In this document: positions 47,959-55,642 of the stretch, in pieces
Layout of the letters: the number at the start of each line of letters is the position of its first letter
Position numbering within the stretch: position 1 is the stretch's first letter
NCBI GenBank assembly: GCA_013215825.1
Contig: JABSQN010000005.1
Coordinates: 124,001-188,000 of the forward strand
Origin: Piscirickettsiaceae bacterium
GTDB taxonomy: Bacteria; Pseudomonadota; Gammaproteobacteria; Nitrosococcales; Methylophagaceae
Direction: 5' to 3'
DNA: 64,000 nucleotides
Program-made: the position numbers and the translations under genes
Notes under the pieces: model-generated
What the model saw: the letters and a program-made list of their open reading frames with translations, nothing else
The model's database searches: none
Told to the model about the DNA's origin: nothing

Positions 47959-49341
47959 TTAGCGTAATTGCTCGATAAGATTCAGCATGGCGGCGGCTTT
48001 ATCATGAACTTCTTGAAATTCATCATCAACATTGGAGTCGGCAACAATACCGCCGCCAGCCCAAAAACGTAGGCGGTTATCGCTATAGATCAGCGTTCGA
48101 ATAAGAATATTGCTATCCATATCGCCGTTAAAACCGATATAGGCCATACTGCCACAATATGCACCGCGACGATTAGGTTCTAGCTCTTCGATAATTTCCA
48201 TTGAGCGAAGCTTAGGGGCGCCAGTGATCGAGCCTCCCGGAAAGCAGGCTCGAAGTAGTGATAGTGAATCTTGTTCATCTGATAATGTGCCAGTGATTGT
48301 ACTCACGAGATGATGTACGGTTGCAAAGGATTCCAATGCAAAAGGATTAGGCACTTTGATGGAACCAGGTTCACAGACTTTGCCGAGATCATTACGCAAC
48401 AAATCAACGATCATTAAGTTTTCAGCACGATCTTTACTGCTATTGAGTAGTTCCTCTGCTAATGCACGGTCATTTTCTTCATTATCAAGATCGCGGCGGC
48501 GGGTACCCTTAATAGGCTTTGTTTCAACTAGCTCACCTCGAACCTGTAATAAACGTTCAGGTGATGAACTTAAGAGTGTGACGAAAGGTGTATCAAAAAA
48601 AGCAGAGAAGGGGGCTGAATTTTGTTGGCGTAATAATTTGTATGCTGCCCACGGATCACCATTGGCTTCAATTTCAAAACGTTTAGCAAGATTAACTTGA
48701 TAGCAGTCCCCGTCATTAATATAGTTCTGAATTTTGTTGAATGCTATTGTGTATTTCTCTTTATCAAGATTGCACTTTAATTTCCCTGAAACGTTGAAGT
48801 TAGCAGGTGTAAAGTTAGCAGGATTAGATAATTGGGTAATGAGCGCATTCCAATCATGCTGCGTTTGTGAGTTAAGTCCAAAGCTGGCTAAATAGCAGCG
48901 TTGCAGTTGGTGATCAACAATAATTGCCCAGTCATAGATACCAATCAGCATATCGGGGATGTGTTCGGCATCTTTGGCTAATGTTGGTAGCATTTCAAGC
49001 CGGCGGCCAAGATCATAGGAAAAATAGCCTAAAGCACCACCACAAAATGGCAAGTCAATATCTGTTTTCTGCTGAAACTGTTGGAGTATGGATTGTAATA
49101 ATTGGAATGGATCGTCAGTCGAATGCTGTTGCTCACCATCTAAATAGTCGATGGTCGTATTATTGTCAGTGCTAACTAGAGTAATAAAAGGCTCGGCAGT
49201 GATAATGTCAAAGCGGGAGTTTGTTTGATCTGAGCTTGAACTATCAAGAAATACTGGCCAGTTTTTATCACGAATAGCCTCAAAATAGAGACTACTATCT
49301 TGGTGATAAGGTAATTCGGCGTAAAGAGGAGGTAAATTCAT
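47959..49341 (-). CDS. pabB: Aminodeoxychorismate synthase component I (PabB)
   Basis: PabB converts chorismate and ammonia to aminodeoxychorismate, on the way to p-aminobenzoate. The 460-residue protein has the chorismate-utilising core: CYQVNLAKRFE, ETKPIKGTRRRD (the Lys of PabB, in the motif PIKGT), ENLMIVDLLRNDLGKV and FPGGSITGAPKLRSMEIIEE. p-Aminobenzoate is a building block of both folate and H4MPT, which explains its place inside the C1 cofactor operon. No glutaminase partner PabA or PabC is seen here. TrpE is less likely because of the PIKGT motif. Confidence 0.92.
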   Translation of the reverse strand: MNLPPLYAELPYHQDSSLYFEAIRDKNWPVFLDSSSSDQTNSRFDIITAEPFITLVSTDNNTTIDYLDGEQQHSTDDPFQLLQSILQQFQQKTDIDLPFCGGALGYFSYDLGRRLEMLPTLAKDAEHIPDMLIGIYDWAIIVDHQLQRCYLASFGLNSQTQHDWNALITQLSNPANFTPANFNVSGKLKCNLDKEKYTIAFNKIQNYINDGDCYQVNLAKRFEIEANGDPWAAYKLLRQQNSAPFSAFFDTPFVTLLSSSPERLLQVRGELVETKPIKGTRRRDLDNEENDRALAEELLNSSKDRAENLMIVDLLRNDLGKVCEPGSIKVPNPFALESFATVHHLVSTITGTLSDEQDSLSLLRACFPGGSITGAPKLRSMEIIEELEPNRRGAYCGSMAYIGFNGDMDSNILIRTLIYSDNRLRFWAGGGIVADSNVDDEFQEVHDKAAAMLNLIEQLR

Positions 49342-49350
49342 CTGACTATT

Positions 49351-50391
49351 TTACGATAACTGCTGCTGTGCTAAAAGGGAAATTGCAACGGCAGGTGCAT
49401 GATCGGATATATCCGTATTGGCGGAGTCAATCAGATCATGAAAGTCTTGGTAGGGACGATTAAGACGTTGAGCACAGGTTTTAGCAATAAACCGACCGAT
49501 GCCAGCGCCTATTATAGGGGCATCTGCGGCTAGGTCGGGATGCGATGAAAGTACCTGTAAAATAGCATCAGTAACTAGTTGAGTTTGCTTTTCTGTGAAC
49601 CATTGTGCGAGCTGTAACCAATGTGACTTTGTGGCTTGATTGGCATCGGTACCTAATAATCTAGCGATACGATTAATACAGTATGCGGCTTGCCAAGGCT
49701 TCCCATCGGAACTCGTGTCTTGAATACTCTTTGGATCTAAATAACCCAATAAACACCAACAATCGCCTGTTGTGGCAAAGACTTCAGCCGCTAAACCAAT
49801 ATCAATACCATTAAAAGGTGCATGATTAGTAAGCGCGATGAGCGGTGTTCTAATGGCTCCGGTGTACAGTAACTCTCGGCTGGCTTGTCGTTGAAAGTCG
49901 CTATATCCTGAAGCTTGGGCTGCTCCTTGTTTTATAGCAATAATGTCACAGGTGGTACTGCCAATATCAATAAAGAGTCCTGTATTCATTTTTGATGCAG
50001 TGAAGTTAGCGCTTGCTTGCCAGTTTTGTGATGCTATGTCTTGCCATTGTTGTTTAGCATGACTTAGCGTTAACCAGCCGTGATTACCCGCATAAACAGA
50101 TATATTGTCATCATCAATGAAGCCATTAAGACAATCAAGAATTTGATTGACCCCCGATTCTCTATTGGGAAATATATCAACCAATTCGCCGGTCATGGTG
50201 ATTGCTGCTAAATCATTTTGATTATTAAGTTGTTGATGCACCGACTGAATGGCTTGTTGTAGATACTCAATACCTTTCCATAGTGGGCAGGGTAGTTGTA
50301 ATACTGCAACAAGATTGCCTTGCACATCACAGCGAGCGACCTTGAGGTGCGCGCCGCCAATATCCCAGCCAGTAATAAGCGTACTCATCAT
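49351..50391 (-). CDS. H4MPT-linked C1 pathway protein, ASKHA (hydantoinase-like) family
   Basis: This 346-residue protein has two sugar-kinase/Hsp70-like phosphate loops, GWDIGGAHLKVA near residue 8 and FIDIGSTTCDIIAIK near 136, and a third region APIIGAGIGRFIAKT near 295. The family is shared by methanogens and H4MPT-using methylotrophs and occurs next to fae or mch genes, which identifies the pathway but not the reaction. It may be the counterpart of the archaeal step joining the furan and tyramine parts of methanofuran, which I cannot verify. Four-base overlap with the ATP-grasp gene upstream. Confidence 0.82.
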   Translation of the reverse strand: MMSTLITGWDIGGAHLKVARCDVQGNLVAVLQLPCPLWKGIEYLQQAIQSVHQQLNNQNDLAAITMTGELVDIFPNRESGVNQILDCLNGFIDDDNISVYAGNHGWLTLSHAKQQWQDIASQNWQASANFTASKMNTGLFIDIGSTTCDIIAIKQGAAQASGYSDFQRQASRELLYTGAIRTPLIALTNHAPFNGIDIGLAAEVFATTGDCWCLLGYLDPKSIQDTSSDGKPWQAAYCINRIARLLGTDANQATKSHWLQLAQWFTEKQTQLVTDAILQVLSSHPDLAADAPIIGAGIGRFIAKTCAQRLNRPYQDFHDLIDSANTDISDHAPAVAISLLAQQQLS

Positions 50392-51413
50392 AGGGATACC
50401 TCTACTTTCTGACGTTGTTTAATCGTGGGCAATGCCTCTATTCCTTGTTCATTCATGGTTAAGAGTAATTCGATAGGATTCAAAGCCAATGATTGCGACA
50501 AACCAATATAAGATGTTGTTAATCGAGGATTTATATCTATCACAACGGTACCCTCAGAGTTTGTTATTAGATCAACACCGACAAAGCCCCATAATCCAGG
50601 TATTGCATAGTGAATTTCTTGTGCTAATTGTTGTGCATTGGATAAAGAAAAAGAGTGTGAACCAAGGTCATTAATAAGGCAAGCTTCGAATGTTAATGCA
50701 TTACCAGATTGGCTTATCATTTGACGATTGATTGATAATACCGTGACACATCTCTCATCTATAAGTAGAGATAGGCTTAATAGTGTGCCTTTGATATAGC
50801 TTTGCACCAGCTGAGCCTGTAGCGTGTCATTATCAGCTTGAGATAGATGCTGTTCGAGTTGATGACGAGACTCAAAAACAAAGGTATCTATGCAGCCTGC
50901 ACCATCAATTGGTTTTATAATATAGCCATCAACACAATCGAAAGATTTTAAATGCCATTGGTTTGCTAGACAGCTTGGCGCGGTATTAATATTATTTTCT
51001 CTAAGTCGCTTATCGCAATCAATTTTATTACTCGTTAGGGCAATAGCATTGAGTTGGCATCCTAGAACACACTTATTTAAGGCGAAAGCATCTTGTTGTA
51101 GCTGATATAAAACACCCTCTGTTTCAGGTGCGATAATAAAGACCGCATCTGCCTCAGCTAGGCATTGTTGCCAGAAGAGTGCATATTCTTCTGTATTAGT
51201 AATGAAATGACAGTGATGGCGAGCATTCTGATCAAGGATCTTGATCGCTGATAATCGTGAATCACGTAGAATGGTAAGTTCGATAGTTTCTATAGCGTGA
51301 CAATCTTGTAAGATAGCCACGAGCATATCATTGCCTTCTTGAGCAAGGCTATTGGGCATTGATTGATTGATTAATGCACCACTAGTGATGTGTTCGTAAA
51401 CAAATAATTTCAT
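50388..51413 (-). CDS. ATP-grasp ligase (candidate MfnD-like)
   Basis: This 341-residue protein has an ATP-grasp fold, with the Lys of the nucleotide site in DGYIIKPIDGAG near residue 164 and the metal site VVIDINPRLTTSYIGLS near 292. Archaeal MfnD, which ligates glutamate to tyramine, is an ATP-grasp enzyme of comparable size, and methylotroph C1 clusters carry such genes. First gene of the five-gene minus-strand operon; the start lies 23 bases from the divergent HisA-like gene. Confidence 0.78.
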   Translation of the reverse strand: MKLFVYEHITSGALINQSMPNSLAQEGNDMLVAILQDCHAIETIELTILRDSRLSAIKILDQNARHHCHFITNTEEYALFWQQCLAEADAVFIIAPETEGVLYQLQQDAFALNKCVLGCQLNAIALTSNKIDCDKRLRENNINTAPSCLANQWHLKSFDCVDGYIIKPIDGAGCIDTFVFESRHQLEQHLSQADNDTLQAQLVQSYIKGTLLSLSLLIDERCVTVLSINRQMISQSGNALTFEACLINDLGSHSFSLSNAQQLAQEIHYAIPGLWGFVGVDLITNSEGTVVIDINPRLTTSYIGLSQSLALNPIELLLTMNEQGIEALPTIKQRQKVEVSL

Positions 51414-51436
51414 TGAATGAGTTTTAGGGAGTATAG

Positions 51437-52126
51437 GTGGAAATTATACCAGTCATTGATTTAATGGGCGGCATTGTTGTGCATGCGCGAGGAGGAGAGC
51501 GACAGTCTTATCTGCCTTTGCAATCTGTCCTTACAGATCACGTTGAACCGATAAAAGTGATTGCCGATCTTTTGGCCTTTTATTCATTTAAGACCCTTTA
51601 TCTTGCCGATCTTGACGCAATTACCGATCAAACTCTAAATATTGAACTGTATCGACAGATTATCAAGGTCTTTCCTCAAATAAGCTTTCTATTAGATGTT
51701 GGGATTCAAACTCAGCAGCAATGGGAAGTTTTAAATAAGTTATCAGGATTAACAGTGGTGATAGCCAGTGAGAGTTTATCTGAGATCGAATTATTACAAA
51801 TAGCGCAAGATGGTATTTTATCGTTGGACTTTCAGCATGGTGTATTTTTAGGAAACAACGAGATATTAGAACAAGCAGAACATTGGCCAGATACAATTAT
51901 TATGATGAATTTAGACGCCGTTGGTGCTCAGACTGGTCCGGATATAAGCTTGTTAAAACAGTTAAGAACACAGCGAGAAGGTGTCAACATTATTGTTGCT
52001 GGTGGTGTGAGAAACGTGCAGGATTTGATGTGTTTAAAGCAGGAAAGTGTGACAAAAGTACTTATTGCCAGTGCATTGCACAATGGCATGTTAGATAGTG
52101 AAAGTATTCAGATGGTGCAAAAATAA
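51437..52126 (+). CDS. HisA/HisF-related TIM-barrel protein of the C1 cofactor cluster
   Basis: This 229-residue TIM barrel starts IIPVIDLMGGIVVHARGGER, clearly related to HisA, with phosphate-binding loops IVAGGVRNVQDL and VLIASALHNG near the C terminus. It is not a histidine gene by context: no other his genes are nearby, and such HisA-like proteins are known from methanogens and H4MPT-using bacteria. The substrate is unknown; a sugar- or triose-phosphate reaction in cofactor assembly is a reasonable guess. The start is GTG 51437, with AGGGAG five bases upstream. Its promoter must lie in the divergent gene because only 23 bases separate the two starts. Confidence 0.8.
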   Translation: MEIIPVIDLMGGIVVHARGGERQSYLPLQSVLTDHVEPIKVIADLLAFYSFKTLYLADLDAITDQTLNIELYRQIIKVFPQISFLLDVGIQTQQQWEVLNKLSGLTVVIASESLSEIELLQIAQDGILSLDFQHGVFLGNNEILEQAEHWPDTIIMMNLDAVGAQTGPDISLLKQLRTQREGVNIIVAGGVRNVQDLMCLKQESVTKVLIASALHNGMLDSESIQMVQK

Positions 52127-52128
52127 AA

Positions 52129-52154
52129 CATCGCCTTCAATAAAGAAGGCGATG
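52129..52154. terminator. Bidirectional terminator between the HisA-like gene and fae
   Basis: CATCGCCTTC (52129-52138) pairs perfectly with GAAGGCGATG (52145-52154) around a 6-base loop. On the minus strand a strong T tract (TTTTATTTTT) follows the stem, so it terminates fae; on the plus strand TGTTT follows. It starts two bases after the plus-strand stop codon. Confidence 0.88.
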
Positions 52155-52177
52155 TGTTTATCAAGATCTATTCAATC

Positions 52178-52696
52178 TTAGCTAGCAGCAAAAGGATGCG
52201 AGCTTTCTCTGTATTGTGCAACAACGTCAGCCGCTTTAGGCTCACGCGCTACAGCACGTTGGATTGATTCTTTAGTTGCGCGGTAGTTCCAGTCTTGGAT
52301 CTTTTGATCATCATCAGCAGTTGGTGAGATGAAAACACCAACACAGATGAAGCAATCATCAGCTTCAGCAGCTGGGATGATTCCTTCTTCAACACATTCA
52401 GCAACAGCGATAGCAACGCCACGTTGTGCTGGGCCGAACATTTGTACGGCTTGTTTCATGTTTTTGATAGTAACTTTGTTAAACATTACTGTCGCTGGTT
52501 TAACCATTAAGTTAGGTGCAACAACGGCTAATAAACCGTTAACGCCTGCTTTTTGGTCTGTCATAGTGCGGCAAAATGCATCTTCTGCAGCAGAGCCACG
52601 AGGGCCCATAAGTAAGTCAATGTGTGCAACGTTGTCTAAGTCACCATCTTCAATGACTAAAGATTCACCAACAAGTACGCGATCGATAACTGGCAT
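52178..52696 (-). CDS. fae: Formaldehyde-activating enzyme Fae
   Basis: Fae condenses formaldehyde with H4MPT to methylene-H4MPT in the cytoplasm. The 172-residue protein has the conserved [20 protein letters not shown] with the catalytic His (residue 25), [18 protein letters not shown] and [17 protein letters not shown], and ends HPFAAS. It is transcribed as its own unit: AGGAAG precedes the start, a perfect inverted repeat lies 48-71 bases upstream of the start codon, and a strong terminator follows. High expression would be expected. It marks the organism as using the H4MPT route for C1 oxidation. Confidence 0.97.
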   Translation of the reverse strand: MPVIDRVLVGESLVIEDGDLDNVAHIDLLMGPRGSAAEDAFCRTMTDQKAGVNGLLAVVAPNLMVKPATVMFNKVTIKNMKQAVQMFGPAQRGVAIAVAECVEEGIIPAAEADDCFICVGVFISPTADDDQKIQDWNYRATKESIQRAVAREPKAADVVAQYRESSHPFAAS

Positions 52697-52743
52697 GTTA
52701 TTTCTTCCTGTTCCAAAAATTTTATAAAAAGGCCCATTTATTC

Positions 52744-52767
52744 AGCTTATCGGTTTAATGATAAGCT
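52744..52767. promoter_or_regulatory. Perfect inverted repeat in the fae leader, candidate operator
   Basis: AGCTTATC (52744-52751) and GATAAGCT (52760-52767) form an 8-bp perfect inverted repeat with an 8-base spacer in the 144-base gap between fae and the CitG-like gene. It could be a protein-binding site or a small RNA stem in the leader. No convincing -10/-35 pair was found near it. Confidence 0.4.
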
Positions 52768-52840
52768 ATACGCATTAAAGGAACGTATTCCCTGCTCAGA
52801 ATTATGTGCACTTTCTACACGACAATTCTAAAATTCTGTT

Positions 52841-53689
52841 TTAAGAAAGCGCCTGTCCAAAAGCTCTGATCAATAACGTCGCTGCGGTAAGATCTGCTGT
52901 TGTACCCGGGTTAATCGCTTTCTGTTTTAATTCATTATCCCAAGAGATTACGTCCAACTCAAAGCTGGATAGTTGGTTGATTTCTAAAGAGAAGTCAATT
53001 ATTTTTCCAGCCTTTCTTTGTATCTCTTGCGCACATTCCAATCCTTTTTTTCGACAAATTAAGGTGTCAGGAAGTGCAGATAAGAGGTTAAGATACGCGA
53101 AAGCGCTCGCCCATACAACACTTTCCCCACAATTTATCGCGCTTGTCAAATTTGGCAAGCCAGTTTGCCAAATATCGTGGTAGTTATTAATGTATTGAGC
53201 GGCTATCGAATCGTAATCTTTAGCTAAAAACATAGCTTCTTTTAACGTAATGCTGGGTTCTTCATTTATGTCTTGTTGCTCACTATTTCCTAAGCCACCC
53301 GCTTCAGCTAAACGAATGCCTTGATAGCAATCAATGGCATCTTGAATACTTAGATTATTAAGTACTTTTTCCAGTTCAATAGGGAGATGGTCAATCTCAT
53401 CACAATTCTGGATCGCTTTGCATAAAGGTGCAAATAGCAACACGATACCTAAATTGGTATTACAATTAACCACAGTTCTTGTTGCGATAATTGATTGCAA
53501 AATTATTTGGCCAACCGATAAATCAGTGCGAGCTAATACGGGAGCAATAGCATGAGCGCTGTTGATGAAGTCCTCAATCTGCATATTATGACCACCACTA
53601 AAGCAGTTCACATTGCCCGGTTTCGGTGCGGAGACTTCCTTCTCACATGCCCATATGACACATTGTTCTATTTGTTCTACCGTTAGCAT
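52841..53689 (-). CDS. CitG-like protein of H4MPT gene clusters (orf7-type)
   Basis: This 282-residue protein is related to triphosphoribosyl-dephospho-CoA synthase: EVSAPKPGNVNCFSGGHNM near residue 17 with the family's SPKPGxV pattern, NTNLGIVLLFAPLC near 88 and NPGTTADLTAATLL near 263. In H4MPT-using methylotrophs a gene of this type sits between mch and fae; the exact reaction is unknown. No citrate lyase or malonate decarboxylase genes are near, so those roles are unlikely. It overlaps the upstream ATP-grasp gene by seven bases. Confidence 0.82.
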   Translation of the reverse strand: MLTVEQIEQCVIWACEKEVSAPKPGNVNCFSGGHNMQIEDFINSAHAIAPVLARTDLSVGQIILQSIIATRTVVNCNTNLGIVLLFAPLCKAIQNCDEIDHLPIELEKVLNNLSIQDAIDCYQGIRLAEAGGLGNSEQQDINEEPSITLKEAMFLAKDYDSIAAQYINNYHDIWQTGLPNLTSAINCGESVVWASAFAYLNLLSALPDTLICRKKGLECAQEIQRKAGKIIDFSLEINQLSSFELDVISWDNELKQKAINPGTTADLTAATLLIRAFGQALS

Positions 53690-54603
53690 GAGCGTTGCTT
53701 ATTCTTGGCGTTATCAACAATTCGATTGGCTAATGCTTGTGCTAAATTAACTGCCACATTAATCCCGGTTGCCTGTTCAAGTCCCTTCCAAGCAGGAACG
53801 CTATTGACCTCCAACACAGTATAACGTCCATCTTGTTGGCAGATTAAATCAACCCCCGCATAATCGGCTTGCACTGCTTGCGTTGCCCTAATGGCCAACT
53901 GCTCCATTTCTGAAGTCACCGTGGTGGGGAAACATTCTGCACCTTGAGCGAAGTTAGTGATCCAATGCTGAGAACGTCGCGACATGGCAGCACAGACCTT
54001 ATTATCAATCACCATCAAGCGCCAATCCTGCCAAAGATCCTGTTCAAAAGGTGCAATATACTCCTGCATATAAAAGGCATCACCTACCGCTTGAATAGTA
54101 TCAAACTGCTCAATATTATTTATCTTCTCAATTCCCTTGCCCATGCAGCCAAATAGCGGCTTAATGACTAGAGATTGATGTTTGGACAAGTGTTTTAGAG
54201 CAATGTTGCGTGCTAAATCACGATTCTCACACGCCCATGTTTTTGGTGTGTTTAACCCTGCAAGATGTAATCGAAGTGATGTCCGAGCCTTATCGACCGT
54301 ATGTTCAATGGCACTAGCGGGATTAAACACAGGCACCCCCAGCTCCGACAAGGTATGCAATACATCCATTCGTAGTGTGATTTGCTCCAAAGAACCGGGC
54401 GCGATGCCACGTACCATCGCCGCTGCAGGTAATTGATTTTCAAACCCAGGAATAAGAATTCCGGTGGGGTGAGTGAGATCAATCGTACAATCAGCAAGAT
54501 CCGTTAACACCGCCTCAATATTGAGCGCCGACAAAGCATCCACCAACTGAGCGCTGTGCCAGCCGTGGGTATCATTGAAAATGACTATTTTAGCGTGTGG
54601 CAT
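53683..54603 (-). CDS. RimK-like ATP-grasp ligase of H4MPT gene clusters (orf5-type)
   Basis: This 306-residue ATP-grasp protein has SLVIKPLFGCMGKGIEKI near residue 145 (nucleotide Lys and Gly loop), YMQEYI, DWRLMVIDNKVCAAMSRRS and the metal site VLEVNSVPAWKGLE near 268. It resembles RimK and the archaeal MptN type that adds glutamate to H4MPT. It lies between mch and the CitG-like gene, an order also known from Methylobacterium (mch-orf5-orf7-fae). A glutamate-ligase role is a fair inference but unproven. Confidence 0.83.
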   Translation of the reverse strand: MPHAKIVIFNDTHGWHSAQLVDALSALNIEAVLTDLADCTIDLTHPTGILIPGFENQLPAAAMVRGIAPGSLEQITLRMDVLHTLSELGVPVFNPASAIEHTVDKARTSLRLHLAGLNTPKTWACENRDLARNIALKHLSKHQSLVIKPLFGCMGKGIEKINNIEQFDTIQAVGDAFYMQEYIAPFEQDLWQDWRLMVIDNKVCAAMSRRSQHWITNFAQGAECFPTTVTSEMEQLAIRATQAVQADYAGVDLICQQDGRYTVLEVNSVPAWKGLEQATGINVAVNLAQALANRIVDNAKNKQRSC

Positions 54604-54630
54604 CGATATCAGTTTCGATGAAATAGGATT

Positions 54631-55602
54631 CTACAAGCCAAACGAAGTCGTCAATAACTTTTTATTCAATTCACCAGCCGTAAAGCTTTTACCTGTATTG
54701 GCATTGGTAACCGTCACTTTAGCAGGGCTGAATAGCATGGGATCAACTTTGAAGAAGTCAAAATCATATGATTTAAAGATCTCACCAAATGGGCGACCGT
54801 AATCTGAAGAAGTATTGCTGGGTAGTTTTTCTGCTAAGTCTTGTGCTTCTTCATCAGTTGCATTAACAAAGAGGTGAACCATGCCGCCATAAAGAATAGC
54901 GTCGTTTGTGCGCCCCATACCGGTCATGAAATCGCCACCTGGTGGTGAAACAGGGCTTACACCGAAACCATCAATGATTTTATCCATAGGGAAATGCAGT
55001 GTATGCGCTTTGTGCATGGCGACTTCTAGTACACGGATAGCGATTTGCATTACTCCGGCTAGGCTTGATGTTGGCGTTAAGATAAATGTTAAGTCTTCAG
55101 GTTTAATACCGCAATCTTTTGCTACTTTTTCTGCAATTTCAAGCGGTGGGAATTTATCAGTTTCTAATACAATAACTGTTTTATCCGCTTTATCTTTGTA
55201 GCCAAATTCTTTTAATACTTCTTCTTTGCCCGCTAATGCACGACCAGGGCCTGAGCCTAGGGCGAAGAATTTTTCATGCGATAAACTCCAGCCTGCATAT
55301 TGACTGCCTAGGCAGCTTAATACGGGGGTTTTAGCATGAACATTAATGGACCAAGGCCAGTTATCAAAGCCGCTGTTAGTCCCCATTGTAATGGTGGCTA
55401 ATCCGCCCATACATATTTCACCAATTAGGCGACCGGCTTCTAATCCACCGTTGCAATTGATGCCGGCATCAATGATACGTGTGCCATTGCTAAGTGTGCT
55501 GATTTCAAGTTGTAGTGCTTGTGCATCGGCAACAAGATTTTCAACAAGTGGGTTGCAGGTAGCGTTAACGCTAGTCCAATTGGCAGAAATAGATTCACTC
55601 AT
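54631..55602 (-). CDS. mch: Methenyl-H4MPT cyclohydrolase
   Basis: Mch interconverts methenyl- and formyl-H4MPT in formaldehyde oxidation. The 323-residue protein has GINCNGGLEAGRLIGEICMGGLA near residue 49, GSGPGRALAGKEE near 117, FILTPTSSLAGVMQIAIRVLEVA and SPVSPPGGDFMTGMGRTNDA, all Mch signatures. AGGATCC stands before the ATG. It lies 40 bases downstream of cca on the same strand and opens the mch-orf5-orf7 run. The methylene-H4MPT dehydrogenase (MtdB) and the formyltransferase complex are not in the window. Confidence 0.96.
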   Translation of the reverse strand: MSESISANWTSVNATCNPLVENLVADAQALQLEISTLSNGTRIIDAGINCNGGLEAGRLIGEICMGGLATITMGTNSGFDNWPWSINVHAKTPVLSCLGSQYAGWSLSHEKFFALGSGPGRALAGKEEVLKEFGYKDKADKTVIVLETDKFPPLEIAEKVAKDCGIKPEDLTFILTPTSSLAGVMQIAIRVLEVAMHKAHTLHFPMDKIIDGFGVSPVSPPGGDFMTGMGRTNDAILYGGMVHLFVNATDEEAQDLAEKLPSNTSSDYGRPFGEIFKSYDFDFFKVDPMLFSPAKVTVTNANTGKSFTAGELNKKLLTTSFGL

Positions 55603-55642
55603 GGTTTGGATCCTAAATTAGATTGATAGCGTTGATTATACG

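Noticed and set aside
48356-48700. Plus-strand open frame of 114 codons inside pabB
   Set aside because: Antisense to conserved PabB motifs, Ser/Arg-rich, no ribosome site.
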